A stretch of DNA of 13,690 nt from Bacteroidota bacterium (lineage in GTDB: Bacteria; Bacteroidota; Bacteroidia; Chitinophagales; Chitinophagaceae): contig JAEVZP010000080.1 in assembly GCA_023392185.1 (NCBI GenBank), forward strand, positions 1-13,690, given 5' to 3'. Positions 1 through 7,447 of the stretch are shown here, piece by piece; position 1 is the first letter of the stretch; the number at the start of each line of letters is the position of its first letter. The position numbers were made by a program, and so were the translations under genes. The notes beneath the pieces are model-generated. The model saw only the letters and a program-made list of their open reading frames with translations, ran no database searches and was not told the DNA's origin.

Positions 1-1619
1 CTGTAGAAGTAGCCCACATCCTCATCCCCGTGCCGGCCGGCTCCGATACGGCAGCCGCCTACCGGAAGGCAGACAGCCTCTACAAAGTAGCCCTTAAAAA
101 AGGCTCTGATTTCGGGGCGCTTGCCGGCACTTTCTCGATGGATCGCGGCTCTAAAGACCGGGGGGGGAACGTAGGCTATATCACCGGCCTGCAAACCGTT
201 TATCCGTTCGAAAACGTGGCTTACAACACACCGGTCGGCAAGATCTCCAAACCGTTCCGTACCCAGTTTGGCTACCATATCCTGAAAGTGCTGGACCGGC
301 GTCCGGCCCTCGGCGAGGTAGAAGTGGCGCAGATCATGGCCCTCACGCCCAAGTCGCGCGGCGCAGAAGGAGAAGCCGCTGCCCGCCGCACCATCGACAG
401 CGCCATCCGCGACCTCAAAGCCGGCATGTCCTGGGAAGATGCGGTGCAGAAATACTCCGAAGACCGCTACAGCAAAGAAAACGGCGGCCAGCTGAAGCCT
501 TTTGGGATTGGCCGCACCACACCTGATTTCGAAAAAGCCGCTTTTGCACTTCAAAAACCGGGCGAGCTCTCCGAGCCGGTGCAAACCGAATTTGGCATTC
601 ATCTCCTGAAGCTGGTGCGCAAAATCCCGATCCGGCCGTTCGACTCGGTGCGCGAAGAGCTGCGCCGCAAGATCGACAACGATGCGCGGGGGCAGATTGC
701 CAAAGACGCCTATACCCAGCAGGTAAAAACCCGCTACGGCTACAAAGAATTTCCGGAAAATATCGCGACGCTGACCCGGCAGGTGAGCAACAGCATTGTC
801 GATACCGGAAAAAACGCCGGGTTCTTCAGCGCTGCCGATTATGCCGGTAACGCACTCATTTTATTTCAGATTAACAAAACCAATTTCACGGCCGCCGACT
901 TTATGCGCTTTGCGGCCCAAACGGCCAACAGTCGCCTGGTAGGCAACAAAGAGCTGGCGATGCGCGATCTCTTTCAGATGTACTCTGCTTCGGTGCTGAA
1001 CGATTTCCAGATTCAAAGTCTGGAAAAAGAAAACGCCGAATTCCGGAATCTGCTCACCGAGTACCGCGACGGCATCCTGCTTTTCGATCTGATGGACCGC
1101 AACGTGTGGAGCAAGGCCGGAAAAGACAGCGCCGGGCTGGAGACTTTCTATAACCAACACAAAGACCGCTACCGCTGGGAAGAAGGATTTGAAGGAACAG
1201 TGTATCGTTTCCGGAGCCGCGCGGCAGCCGAGCAGGGTGTGAAGCTTTTGCAGGGCAGCGGGGCCGATTCGGTAAAAGAGAAACAAATGATCAGCCAATT
1301 GAATCAGCCGGGCAGCGCGCCGGACGTGAACGTGCAACCCGGCAAGTTTGAATGGAGCCGCTTCACGGAGTTCCCGCGCTACGAGCTCACGGTAGGCAAG
1401 CCCTCAGCGATCAAAGGCAATCCCGACAGCACTTACAGCGTGGTCGTAGCCAAGCGCCTGATTCCGGCGGGCGAGCCCAAAACGCTGGCAGAGGCGCGTG
1501 GTTATGTCGTGGCGGAATACCAGGATTATCTGGAAAAAACCTGGAACGAAAAGCTGCGCAAAAAATACCCGGTTGTGGTGGAAGAAAAAGTATTCCGCTC
1601 GATGGTGGTGAAAAAATAA
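1..1619 (+). CDS. Periplasmic peptidyl-prolyl isomerase, two PpiC/parvulin domains, 5' end missing
   Basis: Foldase of the PpiC/SurA/PrsA type, expected to act in the periplasm on outer-membrane or secreted proteins. The open frame runs in from the window edge; the first full codon is at base 3 and reads VEVAHILIP, the typical start of a parvulin domain, so the GTG at 30 is internal. Two parvulin domains are visible: about residues 1-98, ending FGYHILKVLDRR, and about 105-210, ending FGIHLLKLVRK. Both keep the GG-x-(V/L) and F-G-x-H-(I/L)-L signatures. Some 320 further residues follow without a domain I can name; they include EYRDGILLFDLMDRNVWSKA and end in a charged tail. A long C-terminal region of this kind is usual in Bacteroidota homologues. 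The signal peptide and N-terminal region lie outside the window. The gene ends in TAA, 23 bases before a strong terminator stem. The family is secure; the client proteins are unknown. Confidence 0.93.
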   Translation, partial: VEVAHILIPVPAGSDTAAAYRKADSLYKVALKKGSDFGALAGTFSMDRGSKDRGGNVGYITGLQTVYPFENVAYNTPVGKISKPFRTQFGYHILKVLDRRPALGEVEVAQIMALTPKSRGAEGEAAARRTIDSAIRDLKAGMSWEDAVQKYSEDRYSKENGGQLKPFGIGRTTPDFEKAAFALQKPGELSEPVQTEFGIHLLKLVRKIPIRPFDSVREELRRKIDNDARGQIAKDAYTQQVKTRYGYKEFPENIATLTRQVSNSIVDTGKNAGFFSAADYAGNALILFQINKTNFTAADFMRFAAQTANSRLVGNKELAMRDLFQMYSASVLNDFQIQSLEKENAEFRNLLTEYRDGILLFDLMDRNVWSKAGKDSAGLETFYNQHKDRYRWEEGFEGTVYRFRSRAAAEQGVKLLQGSGADSVKEKQMISQLNQPGSAPDVNVQPGKFEWSRFTEFPRYELTVGKPSAIKGNPDSTYSVVVAKRLIPAGEPKTLAEARGYVVAEYQDYLEKTWNEKLRKKYPVVVEEKVFRSMVVKK

Positions 1620-1642
1620 AAACCAGCCGGGAGCCGGATTTT

Positions 1643-1694
1643 AAAACAAAAGATTGGGGCCGCGCCTACAGGCGCGGCCCCAATCTTTTGTTTT
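1643..1694. terminator. Perfect 24-bp stem-loop, bidirectional terminator between convergent genes
   Basis: The arms 1643-1666 and 1671-1694 are exact reverse complements with a 4-base loop (TACA). The core is GC-rich (ATTGGGGCCGCGCC), and the arms end in AAAACAAAAG / CTTTTGTTTT, so each strand has a U-rich 3' flank. It lies 23 bases after the foldase stop and 53 bases after the end of the M1 peptidase gene on the other strand, so it can serve both. Confidence 0.9.
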
Positions 1695-1747
1695 CCGGGA
1701 ATGGCGCAGGCGGGGAGGCAAACCGGAAAAGGGGCTGCTGCCATTCC

Positions 1748-3619
1748 TCATTCTGCTATCAGCCTGTGCAGGCGCTCCTGTGCAATCGGGTGGTAGGCAT
1801 CATGGAATTTCCGGAAATAAGCCTTTGCCAGTTCCCCCTGTCCGCTTTCCTTAAGGGCCGTGTAGAGTGGGGTGAGGAATTTCTGCCGGCCTACGCGGGA
1901 AAGGAAGGTTTCCATTTCCGGATAAGCGGCTTTGTACTTTGCATAAACTGCGGTTTCAAACCACAGATCGGCGATTTCGCTGTTGCCGCTTTTGGTGAAG
2001 TGGAAGGTATTGTCAAGCGCACGCATCTGAGCCTCGGAAAGCGGACGCGGCATTTTGCGTAGAAAGTGCAGCCATTCGTGGGTCGTCCAGTTGGCTGTTG
2101 CGGTCGGGTCCACCGTTCCGTTTTGCAGAAAAGCGCTGCGGAGGGCATCCACCTGCGTAAACCGGGCCGAATCGGCGCGCGGCGCATTGGCGGGAATGCC
2201 GGGACCATACACCCACTCCTGTACTCGCAGGGATTTTTCCAGCGTGCTGTCTGTGTCGGAAAACTGCGCGTGCAGTTCTTTTAAAAACTGCTCGGTGGTA
2301 ATGCTTTTAAAGGCATGGCGGTCGAAATAGCTTTTAAGAAAAGCGTCCCACTTGTCGCGGCCCACCTTTTGCTCGATCAGCCACAGAAAAAGCGAGCCTT
2401 TTTCATACGGCACATCCGAAAGACAATCTTCCGGATCTTTGCCGGTCAGGTCGTTTTTAAGCCAGGTTTCGCGGCTGCTGGGGCCAAATTCCGCTACCGC
2501 TTTTTGCAGGTCCTGATAGCCCAGTTCCCACAGCATATCCACATAGCTTCTGCCCATCATCGCCTCGGTGATGCGGCGCTCCAGATAAACCGTAAAGCCT
2601 TCATTCATCCAGATATCGTCCCAGGTGGCGCTCGTCACGAGGTTGCCGCTCCAGTTGTGGGCCAGCTCGTGGGCGATCAGGTTGGCAAGCGAGCGGTCGC
2701 CGGCCAGAATGGTGGGCGTGGCAAAAGTGAGGCGTGGGTTTTCCATGCCGCCAATCGGAAAGCCGGGCGGCAGGATCAGCACGTCGTAGCGGCCCCAACG
2801 GTAGGGCCCGTACAGCTTCTCGGTGATTTCGATCATCTTCGGCATTTCTGCCAGTTCCCAGGCCGCCCGCGACAGGCGCGAAGGCTCGGCATACACGCCG
2901 GTGCGTTCATCCACTTTCTGAAAGTCGATCCGACCCACGGCCAGTGCCACCAGATAGGCCGGAATCGGCGCTTCCATCCGGAAATGATAGGTGCCCGAAT
3001 CATTCAGGGCCTGCGGGTTAGTAGCGCTCATCAGCGCCATCAGGTTCTTCGGTACCCGGATGCGCGCATCGTAGGTAAAGCGGATGCCGGGGCCATCGGG
3101 TGCGGGGATCCACGAGCGGGTGTGGATGGCTTCACCCTGTGTGTATAAAAAAGGCGCAGCCTTGAGGTCGGTCTGACTGGGTGCCAGCCATTGCAGCGCC
3201 GAGGCATTGGGCGCGGCCGCATACTCAATGCGCACCTCCCGCGTGTCGGGGCCAATAGGAATGTGCAGGCCGGTGCCCAGATAAGGCCTTTCCGGCCCTA
3301 TGTACCAGGCCACCGGTTGTCCGTCGGCCAAAACGTTTTGGATTTCCAGGCCGGCATTGTCGGTCACAAACTCGCGGGCCTTGCCAAAATTGTCGATCGT
3401 CCAGGTAGCGGATCCGCCCAGTTGCTTTTTGGAAAAATCTACGGCCAGGTCGAGCGATAGATGCTGGGCCCGGACGCTGTCCGGATTGGAAAGCGTGTGC
3501 GGGTCTTTCACCACGCCGGAGTCGGATGCAGGTACGGCTTCAGGTGTTTTTTGCGTTGGGTTGGAAGTGCAGGCGGCCAGAAACAAGGGCGCCAGCAAAA
3601 GAGAACGTTGAAAAGTCAT
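1748..3619 (-). CDS. M1 zinc aminopeptidase, leukotriene A4 hydrolase-like, lipoprotein
   Basis: Zinc metallopeptidase of family M1 in the leukotriene A4 hydrolase (LTA4H) branch, expected to remove N-terminal residues from short peptides outside the cytoplasm. 623 residues, full length for the branch. It starts with a lipoprotein signal peptide (MTFQRSLLLA, lipobox LAAC, Cys17). Substrate-binding motifs are GEAIHTRSW with Gln161, and GGMENP at 290-295. The zinc site is HELAH at 317-321 with the third ligand Glu340 in WMNEGFTVYLE. The catalytic Tyr is Tyr405 in VPYEKG. The C-terminal helical domain keeps GRQKF at 577-581, matching the LTA4H Arg/Lys pair that holds the peptide carboxylate. No catalytic residue is missing. 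The gene stands alone, convergent with the foldase and divergent from the small lipoprotein. Leukotriene hydrolysis is not implied; peptidase activity is the likely role. Confidence 0.95.
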   Translation of the reverse strand: MTFQRSLLLAPLFLAACTSNPTQKTPEAVPASDSGVVKDPHTLSNPDSVRAQHLSLDLAVDFSKKQLGGSATWTIDNFGKAREFVTDNAGLEIQNVLADGQPVAWYIGPERPYLGTGLHIPIGPDTREVRIEYAAAPNASALQWLAPSQTDLKAAPFLYTQGEAIHTRSWIPAPDGPGIRFTYDARIRVPKNLMALMSATNPQALNDSGTYHFRMEAPIPAYLVALAVGRIDFQKVDERTGVYAEPSRLSRAAWELAEMPKMIEITEKLYGPYRWGRYDVLILPPGFPIGGMENPRLTFATPTILAGDRSLANLIAHELAHNWSGNLVTSATWDDIWMNEGFTVYLERRITEAMMGRSYVDMLWELGYQDLQKAVAEFGPSSRETWLKNDLTGKDPEDCLSDVPYEKGSLFLWLIEQKVGRDKWDAFLKSYFDRHAFKSITTEQFLKELHAQFSDTDSTLEKSLRVQEWVYGPGIPANAPRADSARFTQVDALRSAFLQNGTVDPTATANWTTHEWLHFLRKMPRPLSEAQMRALDNTFHFTKSGNSEIADLWFETAVYAKYKAAYPEMETFLSRVGRQKFLTPLYTALKESGQGELAKAYFRKFHDAYHPIAQERLHRLIAE

Positions 3620-3629
3620 GAGCGGGCTT

Positions 3630-3637
3630 CAAAAATA
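3630..3637 (-). promoter_or_regulatory. -7 promoter element of the M1 peptidase gene
   Basis: On the minus strand this reads TATTTTTG, a full match to the Bacteroidota -7 element TAnnTTTG. It lies 10 bases before the ATG. I see no TTTG at the expected -33 position. If it is used, the 5' leader is only a few bases long. Confidence 0.5.
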
Positions 3638-3675
3638 GGCTTTGAGGAGCCACTTCTCACCCTGCCGCTGCGATT

Positions 3676-3714
3676 GGCACCCGTTCCGATGCTATGATTT
3701 TCCGGACGGGTGCC
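3676..3714. promoter_or_regulatory. 12-bp dyad in the divergent M1 peptidase / lipoprotein gap
   Basis: GGCACCCG-T-TCCG (3676-3688) is the reverse complement of CGGACGGGTGCC (3703-3714) apart from one bulged T. The intervening 14 bases are AT-rich. It sits between two divergent genes and directly before a near-match to the -7 element (TATCTTGG, 3716-3723) facing the lipoprotein gene. It could be an operator or a structured leader. No regulator is encoded nearby. Confidence 0.4.
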
Positions 3715-3747
3715 GTATCTTGGCGCTCTGCTGCTATGCCTCTTTCT

Positions 3748-3996
3748 ATGAAACGCGCTTCTTTCTACACGCTTTCCGCCCTTACCATCCTGTTGTCTTT
3801 CAGCTCCTGTGTTCGGGAGTACACCTGTCAGTGTACGATCAAATACACCGGCCAGGCAGGATTGCCACCGGATGTGCGCCGCGAGTATCCTATCCGCGAT
3901 ACCAAAGGTCAGGCACGCGACCTGTGTCAGGGGAATTCCCAAAAACCGAAAGAGCAGGGCGGCATTACTACCGAAGAAGTCTGCGATCTGTACTAA
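3748..3996 (+). CDS. Small lipoprotein with four cysteines after the lipobox
   Basis: Short secreted lipoprotein of unknown function, 82 residues from the ATG at 3748. The signal peptide runs from MKRASFYTLSALTILL to the lipobox FSSC. The mature part begins CVREYTCQCTIKYTG and has four more cysteines: the YTCQC pair, one after a K-x-x-A-R-D-L-C stretch, and one at the C-terminal EVCDLY. I recall small lipoproteins with a Y-x-C-x-C start and a late cysteine pair in Bacteroidota, probably disulfide-stabilised, but no function is known to me. The start at 3748 gives the best signal peptide; an in-frame ATG at 3736 would add only MPLS. The gene diverges from the M1 peptidase and has a hairpin with five Ts downstream. 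No partner is suggested by its neighbours. Confidence 0.7.
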   Translation: MKRASFYTLSALTILLSFSSCVREYTCQCTIKYTGQAGLPPDVRREYPIRDTKGQARDLCQGNSQKPKEQGGITTEEVCDLY

Positions 3997-4054
3997 TCCC
4001 GCAAATCTGCTACTGGCACAGGCACCCCTTCACAGGCTGGAAAACGTGCCGCGT

Positions 4055-4079
4055 TTTCCGGAAAATACCGGAAATTTTT
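4055..4079 (+). terminator. Hairpin plus T-run after the small lipoprotein gene
   Basis: TTTCCGG (4055-4061) pairs with CCGGAAA (4068-4074) across the loop AAAATA, followed by five Ts (4075-4079). It lies 58 bases after the lipoprotein stop. An alternative, overlapping stem pairs GGAAAACG (4039-4046) with CGTTTTCC (4052-4059). The stem is short, so efficiency is uncertain. Confidence 0.5.
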
Positions 4080-4181
4080 ACCCGTCAGGATCCATGAAGC
4101 GGGCTGCCGGACCTTGTCAGGCAGGAAGTCCTTTTTTAGAACTGTCCTGTCCTTTCCCACTTTTGATAAGAATGTGTTGAC

Positions 4182-4218
4182 AGAAAGACCCTTTAGCCCC
4201 GGAGGGGCTTTTCTTTCT
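4182..4218 (+). terminator. Compound hairpin with U-rich 3' side
   Basis: The inner stem AGCCCC (4195-4200) / GGGGCT (4204-4209) has a 3-base loop and is followed by TTTCTTTCTCTC. An outer stem pairs AGAAAGA (4182-4188) with TCTTTCT (4212-4218). The T-rich tail makes it a + strand terminator. It may also end rpoD transcripts arriving from the other side, though no clear U-run follows the inner stem in that direction. Confidence 0.5.
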
Positions 4219-4296
4219 CTCAAAAGGTGGTTGTCCTGCCCAGGTGACGCCCCTGCGGAGGCCCTTGTTCAGAAAAATGCCTTCTGCCAACACAAT

Positions 4297-5172
4297 TTAA
4301 TTGCCCAGGTAGGTGCGCAGCGTCGCGCACTGTCCTTCAGCACGAAGGCGCGAAATGGCCTTGTCTTTGATCTGCCGCACGCGTTCGCGGGTAAGGGCAA
4401 AGCGCTCGCCGATATCTTCAAGGCTCAAAGGGTGTTCAATACCAATGCCAAAATACAGCTTCAGCACATCCTGTTGTCTTTCGGAAAGCTGTCGCATGGC
4501 CAGGGCAATTTCACTCCGCAGCGAATCGTCGTGGTCCAGCATTCCGTCGGTTGCTTCAGCGTTGGGGTTGATCAGTACATCCAGCAGGCTACCATCTTCC
4601 CCGTCGGCGAAGGGTGCGTCCACGCTCAGGTGGCGCGAAGCGCCGCTTAGGGTATTCTCCACTTCTTCCAATCCGATTTGGAGCAGCTCGGCCAGCTCTT
4701 CAGTGGAAGGCTCGCGCTCATATTCCTGCTCCAGCTGCGAGTAGGCGCGGCTGATGCGATTGGAAAGCCCTACTTTGTTGAGCGGCAGGCGCACGATGCG
4801 GCTTTGCTCGGCCAGGGCCTGGAGGATCGACTGCCGGATCCACCATACGGCGTAAGAGATAAATTTAAAACCCCGTGTTTCGTCGAAGCGCTGTGCGGCT
4901 TTGATCAATCCAAGATTGCCTTCGTTGATCAGGTCGGAAAGCGAAAGTCCCTGGTTCTGATATTGTTTGGCCACTGAAACCACAAAACGCAGGTTGGCTT
5001 TGGTCAGCTTTTCGAGCGCCAGCTCGTCGCCCATACGGATGCGCTTGGCCAGCGACACTTCTTCTTCTGCGGTGATGAGGTCCACTTTTCCAATTTCCTG
5101 CAGATACTTTTCGAGCGATTGACTTTCGCGGTTGGTTATCGACTTGGTAATCTTGAGTTGGCGCATCGACAT
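4297..5172 (-). CDS. rpoD: Primary RNA polymerase sigma factor (RpoD/SigA)
   Basis: Housekeeping sigma-70 factor that directs RNA polymerase to the TAnnTTTG promoters seen around this window. 291 residues, the short Bacteroidota form: no region 1.1, starting with the group-specific MRQLKITKSITNRESQ. Region 1.2 is about residues 16-50 (YLQEIGKV, EEEVSLAKRIR). Region 2 is about 54-125, with NLRFVVSVAKQYQ, INEGNLGLIKAAQRFD and the -10-recognition helix around ISYAVWWIRQSI. Region 3 covers about 133-215. Region 4.2 is LEDIGERFALTRERVRQIKD at 251-270, followed by a short tail ending TYLGN. Either ATG at 5172 or ATG at 5166 (MRQLK) could be the start; the second matches usual family starts better. 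A promoter lies about 70 bases upstream. The gene is divergent from the START-like gene. Confidence 0.97.
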   Translation of the reverse strand: MSMRQLKITKSITNRESQSLEKYLQEIGKVDLITAEEEVSLAKRIRMGDELALEKLTKANLRFVVSVAKQYQNQGLSLSDLINEGNLGLIKAAQRFDETRGFKFISYAVWWIRQSILQALAEQSRIVRLPLNKVGLSNRISRAYSQLEQEYEREPSTEELAELLQIGLEEVENTLSGASRHLSVDAPFADGEDGSLLDVLINPNAEATDGMLDHDDSLRSEIALAMRQLSERQQDVLKLYFGIGIEHPLSLEDIGERFALTRERVRQIKDKAISRLRAEGQCATLRTYLGN

Positions 5173-5243
5173 AAGAAGACAGGTTTAGGGGAGGGGTTGG
5201 AGAGGAAGGGTCACGGAATTATCAAGATTCCGTTAAATCAAAG

Positions 5244-5276
5244 CAAATCTAAGGTAAATAAAGGGCCTCTTCCAAA
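5244..5276 (-). promoter_or_regulatory. rpoD promoter, -33 TTTG and -7 TAGATTTG
   Basis: On the minus strand TTTG (5276-5273) is followed after 21 bases by TAGATTTG (5251-5244), a full match to TAnnTTTG. The spacing is at the upper end of what is known for Bacteroidota promoters. A start site about 6-7 bases downstream would give a leader of roughly 65 bases. Confidence 0.65.
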
Positions 5277-5360
5277 AAGAATTAGAGGGTTTTTAACAAA
5301 GAGCGTTTCCGTACTCCCTTTTTTGTGCTATTATTACCGGGAAATGAAAGGACGTCCGAT

Positions 5361-5390
5361 TTTGAAATCTCGCGAACTTTTTTATTATTG
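5361..5390 (+). promoter_or_regulatory. Likely promoter of the START-like gene
   Basis: TTTG (5361-5364) is followed after 18 bases by TATTATTG (5383-5390), which matches TAnnTTTG at all but one fixed position. The surroundings are AT-rich. The expected leader is about 50 bases. It faces away from the rpoD promoter. Confidence 0.5.
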
Positions 5391-5448
5391 CAATCTCTTC
5401 TTCATCATCTTTCTTTTCTCCTGTGGAAAAGAAGTTTAAAACCTAACA

Positions 5449-5835
5449 ATGGCCCAACAGCGCGTGATGTACACCCTGGAGTATCCGATCCGGTCTTCTC
5501 CAACCATTCTGTATGAATTTCTTTCTACTCCGGTCGGTTTGCAGGAGTGGTTTGCGGAAAAAGTGGATCAGCGGGACAATACCTTCTTCTTTGACTGGAA
5601 TGGCAATGTGGATGTGGCGGAGCGTATTGAGGCTTTTGAGAACAACTATGTGCGCTATCGCTGGGAGCATTATGCAGAAGACGAGTTTTTTGAGTTCCGC
5701 ATCGAGATCAGCCCGGTGACCAATGAAACGATCCTGCGCATCTCCGATTTTGTGGATGATAAATCAGAAATCAAAGATCAGGAGCGCCTCTGGAGCAGTC
5801 AGGTAGCCGACCTGAAGCATCGCATTGGCGCCTAG
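5449..5835 (+). CDS. START-like domain protein, Bacteroidota family
   Basis: Soluble cytoplasmic protein of 128 residues with the START-like (SRPBCC, helix-grip) pattern. There is an N-terminal strand (VMYTLEYPIRSSP), a helix (ILYEFLSTPVGLQEWFAEKV), several strands of alternating hydrophobic residues (FFFDWNG, VRYRWEHY, FEFRIEIS, TILRISDF), and a C-terminal helix (LWSSQVADLKHRIGA) that would cover the ligand cavity. Length and layout fit the small START-like proteins common in this phylum, whose ligand and role are unknown to me. I recall this family sitting beside LptF/LptG-type permease genes in Bacteroidota; here the permease follows, but a strong terminator separates them, so they are probably separate transcription units. 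There is no signal peptide. The start is the ATG at 5449. Confidence 0.85.
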   Translation: MAQQRVMYTLEYPIRSSPTILYEFLSTPVGLQEWFAEKVDQRDNTFFFDWNGNVDVAERIEAFENNYVRYRWEHYAEDEFFEFRIEISPVTNETILRISDFVDDKSEIKDQERLWSSQVADLKHRIGA

Positions 5836-5878
5836 GCCGTACGTTTTTCCGGTGTTCCCTTTAATCCGGTTTTTTTTC

Positions 5879-5930
5879 CGGCTCTTTCTTTTCCGGTTGC
5901 TCCGCAGAAGAAAGAGCCGTTTTTAATTTT
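5879..5930 (+). terminator. 12-bp stem terminator after the START-like gene
   Basis: CGGCTCTTTCTT (5879-5890) and AAGAAAGAGCCG (5908-5919) are perfect reverse complements around a 17-base loop, followed by TTTTTAATTTT. It lies 43 bases after the START-like stop. Three TTTTCCGG half-sites sit at 5845-5895, one of them in the loop. Confidence 0.88.
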
Positions 5931-5974
5931 CCTTTCTGCCTTCGCTTTCCAAACGGGCTTTAGCTTCGCCTCCG

Positions 5975-7432
5975 GTGATCAAAAAACTCGATATTCTGCT
6001 GATCCGCAGCTTTGCCGGACCTTTTCTGGCCTGGTTTTTCCTCACGCTTTTCGTGCTGGTGATGCAGTTTTTCTGGCTGTATATGGACGAGTTGCTGGGC
6101 AAAGGGCTGGCCATCTCGCTGATTCTGGAACTGCTCCTGTATATGAGCACCACGCTGGTGCCCCTGGCCTTGCCGCTCGCGGTGCTGCTGTCAGCGATCA
6201 TGACCTTTGGCAACATGGGCGAAAACTTCGAGCTGGTGGCCATTAAAAGCTCCGGCATTTCGCTCAACCGGTTTATGCGTCCGTTGCTGGTGACCATCAT
6301 CGCGCTGAGCTGTGGCGCTTTCCTGTTCAACAACCACGTGATTCCGGTAGCCAACCTCAAGGCGCTTTCGATGCTCTATGACCTGCGCAACTCGAAGCCT
6401 ACGCTCAACATCCGCGCCGGACAATTCAACAACGATATTCCAAACTTCTCGATCCGCGTCGGTTCCAAAGACAAAGACGGGAAGACGATTCACAACATCA
6501 CCATCTACGACCACCTCAACAGCTACGGCAACGACAAAGTAGTGGTAGCCGAAAAAGGACAGATGCTGCCTTCCCGGGACGGGCGCCTGCTGGTGTTTCG
6601 CCTGTTCGACGGCTGGCGCTATGAAGAAGGCCTCAACGGCTCCGAACGCACACAGGTGCGCATGCACTTCCGACAGTGGGACAAGGTTTTTGATCTTTCG
6701 TCATTTCGGATCAACAATACCGATGAAAACCTTTTTACCGGCGATCAGAAAATGATGAGCCTCGGGCAACTTCAGGAACAGATCGATACGCTGCGGAAAA
6801 TCAATTCGGGCATTGCCGTCTCGGCGAAGGGATACCTTTCTTCCTATCTGTTTCCCCTGAGCGGCCCGCAGTCCGACAGTATTTTCCGGAAAGCGCTGGC
6901 CCGGCAAGCCGCCCCGCCGATCCCTACTTATAAAGACAACTTCGCCACCCAACTGCCTGCCGATGCGCGCGCAGGCGTGGTGCAGACGGCGCTGGGCAAT
7001 ATGCGCAATGCGCAGCAACTGGTGGATATGAGCGCCGTCAACGACCGGGCGGATAAAGACCGGCTCGTCCGCTTTCAGATAGAATGGCACCGGAAATTCA
7101 CCATGGCCGCCGCCTGTGTGTTGCTGTTTCTGATCGGCGCTCCGATGGGTGCCATCATCCGCAAGGGCGGGCTGGGCATGCCCATGCTGGTTTCTATCGT
7201 TTTATTTCTGATCTGGTATATCCTCACGTTTGTGGGTGAGAAGATGGTCACAAGCGGTTCGCTGCCGCCCTGGCTGGGCATGTGGGGCAGCACCATCCTG
7301 CTGTTGCCGCTCGCGCTCTTTATCATCCGGAAGGCGCGCAACGATTCCCCCTTGTTTCAGAAAGAATCTTATCTCCGGATCTGGACTACCATCCGCAGTC
7401 GTTTGACGGCCCACAAATCCCTTCCCGCTTAA
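5975..7432 (+). CDS. LptF/LptG (YjgP/YjgQ) family permease
   Basis: Inner-membrane permease of the LPS-export ABC transporter LptB2FG, which takes LPS from the inner membrane and passes it to LptC and the periplasmic bridge. 485 residues. Three N-terminal membrane segments lie at about 12-36, 47-79 and 103-123. A periplasmic region of about 245 residues follows (from INIRAGQFNN-like sequence onwards), then IEWHRKFTMAAAC and three C-terminal segments at about 372-395, 403-425 and 432-455. This is the LptF/LptG arrangement. The conserved MIKKLDILLIRSF start and the KGGLGMP loop fit Bacteroidota members. The start is GTG at 5975: the frame is open back to 5927 but holds no ATG. A near-match to the -7 element (TAGCTTCG, 5961-5968) lies 6 bases before the GTG. 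It is first in a three-gene operon. Whether it is the F or G subunit cannot be told. Confidence 0.92.
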   Translation: MIKKLDILLIRSFAGPFLAWFFLTLFVLVMQFFWLYMDELLGKGLAISLILELLLYMSTTLVPLALPLAVLLSAIMTFGNMGENFELVAIKSSGISLNRFMRPLLVTIIALSCGAFLFNNHVIPVANLKALSMLYDLRNSKPTLNIRAGQFNNDIPNFSIRVGSKDKDGKTIHNITIYDHLNSYGNDKVVVAEKGQMLPSRDGRLLVFRLFDGWRYEEGLNGSERTQVRMHFRQWDKVFDLSSFRINNTDENLFTGDQKMMSLGQLQEQIDTLRKINSGIAVSAKGYLSSYLFPLSGPQSDSIFRKALARQAAPPIPTYKDNFATQLPADARAGVVQTALGNMRNAQQLVDMSAVNDRADKDRLVRFQIEWHRKFTMAAACVLLFLIGAPMGAIIRKGGLGMPMLVSIVLFLIWYILTFVGEKMVTSGSLPPWLGMWGSTILLLPLALFIIRKARNDSPLFQKESYLRIWTTIRSRLTAHKSLPA

Positions 7433-7447
7433 AAAATCCTTTTCGTT

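Larger units (their letters stand above)
3997..4296. other. 300-base convergent gap between lipoprotein gene and rpoD
   Basis: No convincing gene. It holds nested hairpins at 4037-4079 built around TTTTCCGGAAAA, and a second compound hairpin at 4182-4218. The stretch 4080-4181 has no open frame with protein-like character; it contains a T6 run at 4132-4137. The 4080-4218 part could be a short RNA ending at the second hairpin, but I see no promoter match that supports this. Confidence 0.45.

Noticed and set aside
861..1337. Minus-strand open frame inside the foldase gene
   Set aside because: Antisense shadow of a conserved C-terminal region; no promoter or domain.
2315..3148. Open frame of 277 codons on the + strand inside the M1 peptidase gene
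   Set aside because: It is antisense to a gene with all its catalytic motifs, has a His/Arg/Gly-rich composition and no recognisable domain.
3694..3747. Upstream extension of the small lipoprotein gene
   Set aside because: It would put about 18 polar residues before the signal peptide and include the dyad and the -7-like element.
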